NCBI GenBank assembly: GCA_937934645.1
Contig: CALGYZ010000047.1
Location: forward strand, 1-64,000
Length of the DNA stretch: 64,000 nucleotides
Direction: 5' to 3'
From: an uncultured Bacillaceae bacterium
GTDB lineage: Bacteria; Bacillota; Bacilli; Bacillales; Caldibacillaceae
Of this stretch, positions 17,059 to 25,623 are shown piece by piece. The translations under genes were made by a program, and so were the position numbers. The notes below the pieces were generated by a model, which had not been told where the DNA came from, did not search any database, and saw only the letters and a list, made by a program, of their open reading frames with translations. Position 1 is the stretch's first letter, and every line of letters begins with the position of its first letter.

Positions 17059-18150
17059 ATGTACATGTTGCTACTGCTTATATTTCTTCCGGTTATTTTG
17101 ATTACTGTCATGACTCCTTATGTAACACGGAAAACCGAAAGCTTCGGTGTCACAATTCCTTACGGGGTCTATAAGCATCCGGAAGTTATTTTCTTCAGAA
17201 AAACGTATGCATGGCAGACAGGGTTTACCGGAATTATTTTAGTCATATTTCTTGCCGTTTGTGCAAAGTTTGTAAGTGAAGAAAGCTGGGCTTTAGTATT
17301 CACCATAGGTCTGTTTTTGTATTTTATTTTCAGTTTCATTGTTTATTTACGTTTCCATGTCAAGATGAAAGAATTGAAAAAGAAAGAAAAATGGCATGAA
17401 AAACAAAAAGAAGTATTGGCCATTGATATGGATTTTTATCATAAAAAGTTAACGTATTCAAACGGCTGGTTTGCTATTCCTCTTGCGATTACGGTGTTTA
17501 ATTTTTTCTGGACCTGGTTCAATTATGACCGGTTTCCCGAAATGCTTCCGATGCAATATTCTTTTGACGGACATGTAACGACATGGGCTGTTAAATCCCC
17601 CGGAACACTTTTAGCATTTCCGCTGACCCAGTTGTTTTTAACCGGTTTGTTTTTATTGTCCAATACGATTATCCGCCGGAGCAAGCAGCAAATTGATCCG
17701 GAACATCCGGAACAGTCCGTGAGCCAGAATATCATTTTCCGGCGCCGCTGGTCGTTGTTTACGATCATTAGCGGTACTTTGGTTGTGTCATTATTTCTCG
17801 TTCCGCAAATAACCTTTATTTATCCGGTAAAACCGATATTTCTGTTTGTCATTGTATTTGGGATTACAGCGGCCATCATTTTTGGCGCCCTTGCCATTGC
17901 GGTTACAACCGGCCAGGGGGGAAGCCGGATAAAAACAGCCTTGGACAAAAATGGCCGTGTGATGAATAGAGATGACGATCAATATTGGAAGCTTGGCATT
18001 TTTTATTTTAATCCGGATGATCCGGCAGTTTGGGTTGAGAAGCGCTTCGGGGTCGGCTGGACCTGCAACTTTGCCCGTCCGGCATCCTGGCTTTTCCTGA
18101 CCGCCGTTTTACTTATACCGGTGCTTATTGCTTTTTTCACATATAAATAA
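17059..18150 (+). CDS. DUF1648/DUF5808 multi-pass membrane protein
   Basis: A 363-residue membrane protein with about eight helices. The middle contains a DUF1648 segment (PLAITVFNFFWTWFNYDRF then MLPMQYSFDGHVTTWAVKS) and the C-terminus a DUF5808 segment (YWKLGIFYFNPDDPAVWVEK followed by GVGWTCNFARP). The combination is common in Firmicutes beside GntR/YtrA-type regulators; the biochemical role is unknown. The start is preceded by GAGGTGAGGAG. It is cotranscribed with gntR and the CPBP gene. Confidence 0.88.
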   Translation: MYMLLLLIFLPVILITVMTPYVTRKTESFGVTIPYGVYKHPEVIFFRKTYAWQTGFTGIILVIFLAVCAKFVSEESWALVFTIGLFLYFIFSFIVYLRFHVKMKELKKKEKWHEKQKEVLAIDMDFYHKKLTYSNGWFAIPLAITVFNFFWTWFNYDRFPEMLPMQYSFDGHVTTWAVKSPGTLLAFPLTQLFLTGLFLLSNTIIRRSKQQIDPEHPEQSVSQNIIFRRRWSLFTIISGTLVVSLFLVPQITFIYPVKPIFLFVIVFGITAAIIFGALAIAVTTGQGGSRIKTALDKNGRVMNRDDDQYWKLGIFYFNPDDPAVWVEKRFGVGWTCNFARPASWLFLTAVLLIPVLIAFFTYK

Positions 18151-18162
18151 GGAGGCAAATGA

Positions 18163-18939
18163 ATGGCAAAACAAAAAAGTGTAAAGCGGGTGCTGATTTA
18201 TTTCATACTCGGAACCATCGCGATTTTATCCCTGTACCCGCTGCAAAGAGCAATGATTGAGGAGCAGCTGAAAACCATTCCGGTTGACCCGGGGATGTCT
18301 GTTTCCGCTTTAACCTTGCTTTCTATGGTCAATCCGCTCATTTTTTTAATCTTGGCGTTAACGGCCGGGTATTTTTTAGCTGAGAAAACCGGGTTTTATT
18401 CGATTGTTGTTCATTCGGGAAATTTTCGGACAGAAATAAAAAAAGGTCTTCTTCCTGCGGTCATTGGCGGTACGGTAACGGGGGTCCTTATTATTCTTTT
18501 TGATTTTTTTATGCGGCCGTTTTTGCCGGACGGCTTAAAACTTACCATCCAATTGCCGCGGGTCGTAATGATCCTTCCGGAATTGCTTTACGGGGGCATT
18601 TTTGAGGAGCTTATGATGCGGTTTGGCTTGATGACTTTTTTTACCTGGCTGCTTTGGAAAATTTTCCTGCGGAAGCAGAAGACGCCTCCGGATGCCGTTT
18701 ATATTACCGCCATCATTGTAACGGCGCTTCTCTTTGCCCTCGGGCACTTACCGGCGACAAGTATACTGACGGAAATGACCGGACCCGTTTGGTTCCGGAT
18801 GATCTTTTTGAACGGGATCGGCGGGATAATCTTCGGTTGGTTGTACTGGAAATATAGCTTGGAATCTGCAATGATTGCGCATATGACGGCGCATATTGCA
18901 AAAAATTTATGCATGGTTATTTTATGGGTTTTGTTTTAA
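18163..18939 (+). CDS. CPBP-family intramembrane glutamic protease-like protein
   Basis: A 258-residue protein with seven or eight membrane helices and the CPBP/Abi (CAAX protease, bacteriocin-processing) motifs: EELMMR at 148-153 (EExxxR), FALGH with His195, and His240/His244 in the last helix. All proposed catalytic residues are present, so it is likely active. Family roles include self-immunity to bacteriocins, prenylated-peptide processing and stress signalling. Position as the last gene of the GntR-led unit suggests a part in an envelope-stress or peptide-defence response; the substrate cannot be told. Confidence 0.9.
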   Translation: MAKQKSVKRVLIYFILGTIAILSLYPLQRAMIEEQLKTIPVDPGMSVSALTLLSMVNPLIFLILALTAGYFLAEKTGFYSIVVHSGNFRTEIKKGLLPAVIGGTVTGVLIILFDFFMRPFLPDGLKLTIQLPRVVMILPELLYGGIFEELMMRFGLMTFFTWLLWKIFLRKQKTPPDAVYITAIIVTALLFALGHLPATSILTEMTGPVWFRMIFLNGIGGIIFGWLYWKYSLESAMIAHMTAHIAKNLCMVILWVLF

Positions 18940-19004
18940 TATATTCCGGATACACGGGGCAATTACTGACCGGTGATCACTTTAATGAAAAGGGGTGCCT
19001 GGCA

Positions 19005-20681
19005 TTGAAAAAAAAGTGGTGGAAAGAAAGTGTAGTTTACCAAATTTATCCCCGCAGCTTTAAAGACAGTAACGGTGACGGAATCGGTGATTTGCAGGGA
19101 ATTATAGAAAAACTTGATTACCTGGCTTTTTTAGGAATTGATTGTATATGGCTTTGCCCGATTTTTAAATCCCCTAACTACGACAACGGATACGATATTT
19201 CCGATTACAAAGATATTATGGATGAGTTCGGAACGATGGAAGATTTCGACCGTTTGCTTGATGAAGCCCATAAACGGGGAATCAAAGTTCTACTTGATTT
19301 TGTCGCCAATCATACGAGTGATGAACATCCGTGGTTTATCGAATCACGTTCGTCGAAGGAAAATCCGAAGCGGGACTGGTATATTTGGCGGGATGGCAAA
19401 AACGGGAAGGAACCGAACAACTGGAAATCCATTTTTGAAGGTTCCGTCTGGGAATATGATGAACGGACGGACCAATATTATTTCCACCTGTTTTCCAAAA
19501 ACCAGCCGGATTTAAACTGGGAAAATAAAGAGGTCCGCAAAGCGCTGAAGGATATCGTGTTATGGTGGATCCATAAAGGTGTGGACGGTTTCCGGATTGA
19601 TGCTGTTTCCCATATTAAAAAAGAGCCTGGTTTTCCAGATTTGCCCAATCCCGGCCGGGAAGATTATGTTGATGCCATGAAATATACGAGAAATGTAAAA
19701 GGTATTGAACAATGGCTCGAGGAATTTTCCCGGGATACCTTTAAAAAATACGATATTATGACCGTCGGTGAGGCGAACGGCGTCACGATAGAAGATGCAA
19801 AAAAATGGGTTGATGAAGAAAACGGATATGTGAACATGATTTTCCAATTTGAACATTTGCACTTATGGGAAAAGAAAAACAGGGGGAAAACCGATGTTGT
19901 CACGCTGAAAAATATTTTGGCAAAATGGCAAAAGGGACTGGAGAATACCGGCTGGAATGCATTATTTTTGGAAAACCATGACTTGGTGCGCTCGGTTTCG
20001 GCCCTTGGTAACGACAGGCAGTATTGGCGGCAAAGTGCGAAAATGCTGGGCGCTTTTTATTTCCTCATGCAGGGAACACCCTTTATTTACCAGGGTCAGG
20101 AAATCGGAATGACCAATGTACAATTTCCAGACATAGAGGATTATGATGACATAAGAATGCGCAATTATTATGCGGAGGAGCGCAAAAAGGGCCGTTCCCA
20201 TGAAGAAATTATGGAAGTTGTCCGCCGGCAGTCAAGGGACAATGCCCGGACACCGATGCAGTGGAGCAGTGGACCGATGGCCGGTTTTACTTCGGCGGAG
20301 CGGGCGTGGATCGGGATAAACGAAAATTACACCGAAATCAATGTTGAACAGCAACTTTCCGATCCGGATTCCATTTTACATTTCTACCGCGATATGGTCC
20401 GCCTGCGAAAAAAATATGAACTGTTCGTATATGGCGCCTTTACTCTGCATCTGCCGGAACATCCGAAACTGGCTGTATATACGCGGACATTGGGAGCAAA
20501 GGAAGCCATTGTCATTTGTAATTTCAGTGAAGAAGATACATTGTTTTCTCGTCCGGCCGGGATCACGCCCGGAAGATCAAAATTATTGCTGGCCAACTAC
20601 GGTAACGCTTCGGTAACTTTCCCGAAAACAATGGTTTTAAAACCTTATGAAACACGGGTTTACTTATATGGATGCGAGTAA
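19005..20681 (+). CDS. malL: GH13 alpha-glucosidase (maltase/oligo-1,6-glucosidase family)
   Basis: Cytoplasmic exo-acting glucosidase that releases glucose from maltose or isomalto-oligosaccharides. The 558-residue (alpha/beta)8 enzyme has all conserved regions: catalytic nucleophile Asp199 (GVDGFRIDA), acid/base Glu256 (IMTVGEANG) and transition-state stabiliser Asp326 (FLENHDLVRS). Residue 200 is Ala, whereas the B. cereus oligo-1,6-glucosidase has Val there, which favours an alpha-1,4 (maltase) preference. The TTG at 19005 is chosen since AAAAGGGG lies 8-9 bases before it and the WWKESVVYQIYPRSF N-terminus then starts at the usual place; a longer frame reaches back into the CPBP gene. No transport genes accompany it. 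Confidence 0.93.
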   Translation: MKKKWWKESVVYQIYPRSFKDSNGDGIGDLQGIIEKLDYLAFLGIDCIWLCPIFKSPNYDNGYDISDYKDIMDEFGTMEDFDRLLDEAHKRGIKVLLDFVANHTSDEHPWFIESRSSKENPKRDWYIWRDGKNGKEPNNWKSIFEGSVWEYDERTDQYYFHLFSKNQPDLNWENKEVRKALKDIVLWWIHKGVDGFRIDAVSHIKKEPGFPDLPNPGREDYVDAMKYTRNVKGIEQWLEEFSRDTFKKYDIMTVGEANGVTIEDAKKWVDEENGYVNMIFQFEHLHLWEKKNRGKTDVVTLKNILAKWQKGLENTGWNALFLENHDLVRSVSALGNDRQYWRQSAKMLGAFYFLMQGTPFIYQGQEIGMTNVQFPDIEDYDDIRMRNYYAEERKKGRSHEEIMEVVRRQSRDNARTPMQWSSGPMAGFTSAERAWIGINENYTEINVEQQLSDPDSILHFYRDMVRLRKKYELFVYGAFTLHLPEHPKLAVYTRTLGAKEAIVICNFSEEDTLFSRPAGITPGRSKLLLANYGNASVTFPKTMVLKPYETRVYLYGCE

Positions 20682-20686
20682 AGAAA

Positions 20687-20709
20687 AAACCGGGGTAAGT
20701 CCCCGGTTT
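20687..20709. terminator. bidirectional terminator malL/bshB2
   Basis: Perfect 9-base stem AAACCGGGG / CCCCGGTTT with a 5-base loop between two convergent genes; A- and T-rich flanks on both sides. Confidence 0.85.
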
Positions 20710-20713
20710 ATTT

Positions 20714-21385
20714 CTAATTCCATTTATATGTCCAGAACCGCTCATAACGGAGGCGGTCAAGGGCTTCCGGATCCCCGGCTTCCAATCTTTTGGAAAGGTC
20801 ATCGTAAAATAGAGCCGTTTGTGATCGGTGGGCCCGGATGGCGGCCAATTTTTCTTCGGAACAATGGGAAATATCATGGATAATATCCGGTTTTCCCAAT
20901 TCTTCTTCGCAATTGTGTGAAAAGGCGATGCAATATAACTTCGGCCTCTTACCTGCCGGGATCCGTCCGGCCGCACGGACGACTGCCCGTCCGGTCGCCT
21001 CGTGATCGGGATGTACGGAATACCCCGGATAAAAAGTAATGATTAAGCTGGGATTCAGCTCGTCAATCAATCCGCTGAACACATCAGCCAGTTTTTCCTC
21101 ATCTTCGAATTCGACGGTTTTATCCCGGTATCCGAGCATCCGTAAATCCGTAAGCCCCATGGCTTTAGCGGATTCCAGCAGCTCTTTTTTGCGGATTTTC
21201 GGTAAAGTTTCCCGGTTGGCAAAAGGGGGATTGCCCAAGTTACGCCCCATTTCCCCCAGAGTCAGGCAGGCGTACGTTACAGGGGTGCCCTGCTTTATAT
21301 ACGCGGCAATCGTACCTGAAACCCCGAAGGCTTCGTCGTCCGGATGGGGAAGGATGACAAGAACATGTCTTTCCTTTTGAATCAT
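20714..21385 (-). CDS. bshB2: bacillithiol biosynthesis deacetylase BshB2
   Basis: Zinc-dependent LmbE-family deacetylase that removes the acetyl group from GlcNAc-malate in bacillithiol synthesis. The 223-residue protein has the metal/catalytic motif ILPHPDDEAFG (His14, Asp16, Asp17) near the N-terminus and the second metal motif SVHPDHEATGRAV. The start at 21385 follows AAAGGAG; an in-frame extension to 21478 has no such signal. It is followed on the same strand, in reverse order of transcription, by yojF 34 bases upstream, the pair known as yojG-yojF in B. subtilis. Confidence 0.92.
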   Translation of the reverse strand: MIQKERHVLVILPHPDDEAFGVSGTIAAYIKQGTPVTYACLTLGEMGRNLGNPPFANRETLPKIRKKELLESAKAMGLTDLRMLGYRDKTVEFEDEEKLADVFSGLIDELNPSLIITFYPGYSVHPDHEATGRAVVRAAGRIPAGKRPKLYCIAFSHNCEEELGKPDIIHDISHCSEEKLAAIRAHRSQTALFYDDLSKRLEAGDPEALDRLRYERFWTYKWN

Positions 21386-21419
21386 GAATATTCTCCTTTC
21401 TGCAGAAAATAGAACTATT

Positions 21420-21770
21420 TTATGGAAAAGGTGTGCGGCTGATCTCGAAAGCCACTGCCAATCTTCCCTGGTGGTCAAGTCCGGCCATGATTAACCGTCC
21501 CTCGTCATCCATCTCAAAATGGGTCAAACCTTGACCGTAAATCCAGCCGTTTTCCATTTTTAGACCGACGCGGTAAGGTCCTTCACCGGCGATTTTTCCC
21601 CGTTCATACCGGACTTTTGCATTCCGGATGAAAGCTCCGGCGTTAAAAAATGATGAATCCAAATGGGTCGCATAGGCCCCGTTTGTCGTTTCTAAATGTA
21701 TATAAACATCTTCATTGGCAAAATCCTCAATGTATTGCTGTACTTTTGCTTTATCAATCGGTTGCAGCAT
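21420..21770 (-). CDS. yojF: YojF family protein (DUF1806)
   Basis: A 116-residue soluble protein of the DUF1806 family, with GAYATHLDSSFFNAGAFIRN and WIYGQGLTHFEMDDEGRL. It is nearly always encoded directly upstream of bshB2, as here, but its function is unknown. The ATG at 21770 has GGGGG seven bases before it, and gives the usual family length; another ATG at 21791 lacks a signal. Both genes are read together and end at the terminator shared with malL. Confidence 0.88.
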   Translation of the reverse strand: MLQPIDKAKVQQYIEDFANEDVYIHLETTNGAYATHLDSSFFNAGAFIRNAKVRYERGKIAGEGPYRVGLKMENGWIYGQGLTHFEMDDEGRLIMAGLDHQGRLAVAFEISRTPFP

Positions 21771-21967
21771 CTTCCAACCCCCATCATTCAACTATGATAT
21801 TCAAGTTTACTAAAAACACGGGGAAAAATCGACGATCCTGCCTCAGTCCCGGAAACAGAGCGGCGGAAAAAATCCGTATCCGGTATAATTTTTTTGTGAT
21901 TGTTTGAAATAGTATCCGTTTCATTGTTTTGGTACAATAATAAAGAATTGAAGGTCACGGGGGAATC

Positions 21968-22512
21968 ATGATTAACAACAGGAAATATACGGCAGAAGAG
22001 ATGGATAAAGTCCGGGGACAATTACACCCGCCGGGTATACGGGGGAAGGGAAACCGTCCCGCCGTCATCCGCCCGTAAGGATTAAAGGGAAACTCCTCAT
22101 TGCATTGCTCCTTTTGCTTACGGGATTGGCCGTTTTTCTTTTCGTACGGTTTTCTCTATTGCGGGAAGTACCGCCGGAACAAAGGGCAGATACAATTGCT
22201 GGACAGGTCCGGGAACTGTCCTCCCTTGCAACATCCAAAACTTATGTGAAGGCGGTAGTAGAACAAGAGAATAACAAAATTTTCGGCAAAACCATTGAAG
22301 CTGATCGTCCGGGTACAAAAAGAAAAACGATTGTTATCATACCGGGTAAAGTCACAGCCGGCGTCAATCTGGCAAAGATCACGGAAAAAGATATTAGAAT
22401 AAATGAAGAGGAAAAAAAGGTCCATATAACGGTTCCCATGGCGGGAAAATTTTACATTTATCCGCGAATATCGCATCATATTTCTGATTTTTGTAAAATA
22501 AGATTAAAATGA
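21968..22512 (+). pseudogene. DUF4230-family membrane-anchored protein, frameshifted and truncated
   Basis: An ATG at 21968 with GGGGGAATC before it opens a frame (MINNRKYTAEEMDKVRG) that stops at 22077. A second frame without a good start holds a membrane anchor (ALLLLLTGLAVFLFVRF) and a DUF4230-like domain up to 22512. Adding one G in the run at 22013-22016 joins both into one protein. The 3' part also departs from the family after KKVHITVPMA, and the usual last 50-60 residues are missing. This points to a decaying gene with two lesions, or to sequence errors. DUF4230 has no known function. Confidence 0.5.
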
Positions 22513-22551
22513 ACCCGGTATTTTACCGGAAATATTTGTGAGGGGACAAAG

Positions 22552-22833
22552 ATGCAAATTTCTTACAAAACTCTGTTGAAAAAGATGAATCATCATATCC
22601 AAGCGGCAAGTACGGAACAATCGGAGGGTAAAATCAGGGAACATATCCGCGCGGTAAAGACATTGTGTGAAATTATATTGGATGAAGAAGTTCAAGAAAC
22701 AACTGCGGCATATTCCCCGCAACCCGGAATTTCCGCTCCTGTCCGGACAGGGGCGCCGAAAACAACAACGTTATCTGAAAAACGGCTGGAAACGGATGAC
22801 GGGGCCAATGGCGAATCGATCTTTGATTTTTAA
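22552..22833 (+). CDS. ywdI: YwdI family protein (DUF5327)
   Basis: A 93-residue soluble protein. The first half is helical (ISYKTLLKKMNHHIQAAS, IREHIRAVKTLCEIILDEE), the second half low in structure with many Pro and Thr, ending in SIFDF. This matches the YwdI/DUF5327 family, found in Bacilli just before ywdK, as here. Function is unknown. GAGGGGAC lies eight bases before the ATG. ywdK starts 30 bases after the stop, so the two form an operon. Confidence 0.82.
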   Translation: MQISYKTLLKKMNHHIQAASTEQSEGKIREHIRAVKTLCEIILDEEVQETTAAYSPQPGISAPVRTGAPKTTTLSEKRLETDDGANGESIFDF

Positions 22834-22863
22834 AAATAACAAGGATAAAAGGGGGAGAGGAAG

Positions 22864-23244
22864 ATGAACATTTTCCTTTTTTTGGGGGGAATTACCGGTT
22901 TCCTGTCAGTAGCTCTCGGCGCTTTCGGGGCACATGCGTTGGAAGGACAAATCAATGAAAATCTCCTTTCAACATGGCAGACGGCCGTCCGGTATTTAAT
23001 GTTCCATACGGCGGCATTGCTCGCAGTCGGCATCTTAAAAATCCGTTATCCGGGTCTGTCAATCCTTTCTTGGGCAGGTTGGCTTTTCGTGATCGGCATT
23101 ATACTATTTTCCGGCAGCTTATTCATCTTAAGTGTAACGGGTGCAGGCGGACTCGGCTTTATTACACCGGTCGGCGGTGTGACTTTCATGATTGCATGGA
23201 TTTTGCTGGCGATCGGTGCCTTAAAGATGAAAAATCAATACTGA
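22864..23244 (+). CDS. ywdK: DUF423 membrane protein YwdK
   Basis: A 126-residue protein with four membrane helices (about 1-20, 38-60, 68-90 and 95-120) and the family's N-terminal GALGAHAL-like sequence (SVALGAFGAHALEG). DUF423 proteins are widespread small inner-membrane proteins of unknown function. GGGGGAGAGGAAG just before the ATG is a strong ribosome binding site. Second gene of the ywdI-ywdK unit; convergent with gerQ. Confidence 0.9.
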   Translation: MNIFLFLGGITGFLSVALGAFGAHALEGQINENLLSTWQTAVRYLMFHTAALLAVGILKIRYPGLSILSWAGWLFVIGIILFSGSLFILSVTGAGGLGFITPVGGVTFMIAWILLAIGALKMKNQY

Positions 23245-23264
23245 ATTACTTGGCAAAAAATAAA

Positions 23265-23293
23265 GGGGAGAACCGGATATTCTGGTTCTCCCC
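23265..23293 (-). terminator. terminator between ywdK and gerQ
   Basis: Perfect 10-base stem GGGGAGAACC / GGTTCTCCCC with a 9-base loop. The minus side is followed by a T-rich run (TTTATTTTTTG), so it mainly serves the gerQ transcript, and possibly ywdK. Confidence 0.85.
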
Positions 23294-23300
23294 TGTTCGT

Positions 23301-23792
23301 TTATCTCGGCTGGTACGTCACCGGTTGTTGCTGGAGGCCGGAAAATGGATAGCTGTATTCAATTTCTTCCTCAAATACGGCATAGTTAAAGTAAACCATC
23401 GGTAGTAAGTAACGGTAGCCCGTTTCCGGGTCACTTAAGACGAGATGGTCTCTTCCAGCGGCTTCAATCACTCCACGGAAAATTTTCGAATTCCATTCTT
23501 TGCTGGCGTCAAAGGTCATGTAAACTGTCACATGCTTGCCTTTATTTAAACGCAAAATATTTTCAATATAAGATTGTTCAATCGGTAATATTCCCGGAAC
23601 TTGTACGCCGGCGGGCGGTGTCCCGGGTGTTTGAATCGTTGATCCGGAAGGCATTTGCGGAGTTGTCGGAACAGTGCTCTGCTGCTGTTGTGCCGGCTGG
23701 TTGAATTGTTGATAATTCGGCATTTGATAAGGATACATTTGCCGGTAATAAGGATATCCCGAATAATATCCGGAATTTGTACTGCTCATCAT
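23301..23792 (-). CDS. gerQ: spore coat protein GerQ
   Basis: Spore coat protein needed for CwlJ placement and cross-linked by transglutaminase during spore maturation (known for B. subtilis GerQ/YwdL). The 163-residue protein has a Gln-, Pro-, Tyr-rich N-terminal half (to about residue 65) and a conserved C-terminal domain with SYIENILRLNKGKHVTVYMT and HLVLSDPETGYRYLLPMVY. GGGGGAGG stands just before tandem ATG codons, so the true start may be 23792 or 23789. Encoded directly after cwlJ on the same strand, the conserved arrangement. Confidence 0.93.
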   Translation of the reverse strand: MMSSTNSGYYSGYPYYRQMYPYQMPNYQQFNQPAQQQQSTVPTTPQMPSGSTIQTPGTPPAGVQVPGILPIEQSYIENILRLNKGKHVTVYMTFDASKEWNSKIFRGVIEAAGRDHLVLSDPETGYRYLLPMVYFNYAVFEEEIEYSYPFSGLQQQPVTYQPR

Positions 23793-23864
23793 TCATCCTC
23801 CCCCTTATATTTCCCTGTACAATTGACTTTAAAGGCAAAAAGGATCTGAAGAAGTGCTGCCGTT

Positions 23865-24287
23865 TTAAAATACGGTCGGGCAATCCGTCTGGGTCGGCGA
23901 GTAAAAACAATGGGATTTGAAGCGTCCGGAGTTCCACTGGTTAAACCACTGGGCCGGACAGTTTCCGGTCGGTTTGAAAAACCAGAGGGAAGTGGTTGCC
24001 GGATGGAAACGTTCGCCGTTAATCACCCTTCTGGCCAGGCGGATTTCATTATCCCTTGCTGCCTGATAAAAATAACCTTTTTGCGTCGCTTCGAATCCGC
24101 CGGGAGATTGAAAAACCATTTGTTGAATAGAACGGATATGGCGGAAATCGAGACAATCGGCGCGGACACGATTGATTCCGACATTTCCGACCATTAACAT
24201 CCCTAAATTTCCTTCTCCTTCCGCTTCAGCCCGGATTAATCTCGCAAGCAATCTGACTTCTGCTTCATTAAACGGTACGACAGCCAA
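23865..24287 (-). CDS. cwlJ: spore cortex-lytic enzyme CwlJ
   Basis: Cell wall hydrolase that degrades spore cortex peptidoglycan on germination, notably in response to Ca-dipicolinate. The 140-residue protein is a single Hydrolase_2 (SleB/CwlJ) domain: EVRLLARLIRAEAEGEGN with its catalytic Glu near residue 21, GVQ-like GNVGINRVRADCLDF, and RRVINGERFHPATTSLWFF. No signal peptide, as known for CwlJ. It starts at TTG 24287 after GGGGGAATT. gerQ follows 72 bases downstream, on which CwlJ depends. Confidence 0.93.
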   Translation of the reverse strand: MAVVPFNEAEVRLLARLIRAEAEGEGNLGMLMVGNVGINRVRADCLDFRHIRSIQQMVFQSPGGFEATQKGYFYQAARDNEIRLARRVINGERFHPATTSLWFFKPTGNCPAQWFNQWNSGRFKSHCFYSPTQTDCPTVF

Positions 24288-24553
24288 AACAATTCCCCCA
24301 ATCCGATTGATTTTGGCTCTAATGGCTACTGTATGAAAGTGGTTTGGCCGATGTTCCGGGAATTGGAGTTATGTATCGGGGAATGTATGCCGGAATGGCC
24401 TTTGAATCTTCCTGACAATACATCATCATTCAATAAAAATATATGCGGCCTTGCCTCCGGTATGCCAAAAAAAACTGCCCATTGGGCCTGGGAAGTAATC
24501 ATTTCCGGTATTGTTGCGATAAAACAGCTTAAAGAAACCGAGGGCGTTAAACC
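24288..24553. other. gap between cwlJ and hemQ, no gene supported
   Basis: About 270 bases up to the hemQ terminator. A plus-strand frame crosses the gap and runs into hemQ antisense, but it has no ribosome binding site and no family resemblance. I see nothing else beyond the cwlJ promoter region. Confidence 0.5.
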
Positions 24554-24586
24554 AAAAAGCGGAGAAAACTTACCGTTTTCTCCGCT
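24554..24586 (-). terminator. terminator after hemQ
   Basis: Perfect 12-base stem AGCGGAGAAAAC / GTTTTCTCCGCT with a 5-base loop; on the minus strand a T-run follows, 10 bases after the hemQ stop. Confidence 0.92.
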
Positions 24587-24596
24587 GATTTCCGGA

Positions 24597-25349
24597 TTAT
24601 TTTATTTCCAGCATCTTTTGCAAACGTTCCCGGTCCAGGATATTACCGACGAAGAAAGAGCCAAATTCACCGAAACGGGCGCTTGTTTCGTCAAAACGCA
24701 TTTCATAAACAATTTTCTTAAATTGGAGTACGTCATCGGAGAACAGGGTTACACCCCATTCATAATTATCAAATCCAACTGAACCGGTTACAATTTGCTT
24801 TACTTTACCGGCGTATTTCCGTCCGATCATTCCGTGGCTCCGCATAAATTCACGCCGTTCTTCCATAGATAGCATGTACCAATTGTCATTTCCTTCCCGT
24901 TTCTTGCTCATCGGGTAGAAGCAAATGTATTTTGTCTCCGGTAATTTCGGATACAATCTGGCGCGGATATGCGGATTTTCATACGGATCCCCGCCGTCGT
25001 CCGAACCTAGATAGCTGCTTAGTTCAACAACGGATACATAGGAATGGGCAGGAATTAAGTGCTCGAACAGTTTCGTTTTGTTTAATTCCGTTTCGATTTC
25101 ATTTAATTCGTCCATTGTCGGACGCAAAATCATGAACATGATGTCCGCCTTTTGGCCGACAACTGTGTATACAGCATGGCTGCCTTTTTCGGCTTCCTCA
25201 ACTTCCTTCCATTTTTCCAAAATGCTATGTAATTCATCAATCGCTTCTTTCCGTTCGTTATCAGACAATTTCTTCCAGGAAGACCAATTTACGGTCCTCA
25301 TGTCATGCAAACAATACCAGCCGTCAAGTGTTTGAACCGCTTCACTCAT
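24597..25349 (-). CDS. hemQ: coproheme decarboxylase HemQ
   Basis: Last enzyme of the coproporphyrin-dependent haem pathway of Firmicutes, turning coproheme III into haem b by two peroxide-driven decarboxylations. The 250-residue chlorite dismutase-like protein has WYCLHDMRTVNW at the start, the coproheme-binding NDNWYMLSMEERREFMRSHG with the tyrosine and proximal histidine region, and GFDNYEWGVTLFSDD. The start at 25349 follows AAAGGGTG. Divergent from pta, as in B. subtilis (ywfI-pta). Confidence 0.95.
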   Translation of the reverse strand: MSEAVQTLDGWYCLHDMRTVNWSSWKKLSDNERKEAIDELHSILEKWKEVEEAEKGSHAVYTVVGQKADIMFMILRPTMDELNEIETELNKTKLFEHLIPAHSYVSVVELSSYLGSDDGGDPYENPHIRARLYPKLPETKYICFYPMSKKREGNDNWYMLSMEERREFMRSHGMIGRKYAGKVKQIVTGSVGFDNYEWGVTLFSDDVLQFKKIVYEMRFDETSARFGEFGSFFVGNILDRERLQKMLEIK

Positions 25350-25623
25350 AAATAACACCCTTTCGTATGAACACTATTAATCATTAAAAAGCTCTTTTTA
25401 CTTTAAATATATCACAGCTGTATATGAAAAACCTGCCAGAAGCATTTGAACAATTTGTGAATGGAATTTTTAATGATAACGGAACCAAACCATTTGTCCC
25501 GGCATAGTTCTGTAAAAAGTGTAAAAAATATGCGTATATCGTATAGCATTTTCCGGCTCTCCCTTGCTTTTTTCTTCACAACCGGTATTCTTAAGTTGTA
25601 AGAAGAAGGAGGTAAAAAACTAA

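Noticed and set aside
24333..24782. 149-codon plus-strand frame
   Set aside because: No ribosome binding site, no family pattern, and its second half is antisense to hemQ and crosses the hemQ terminator.
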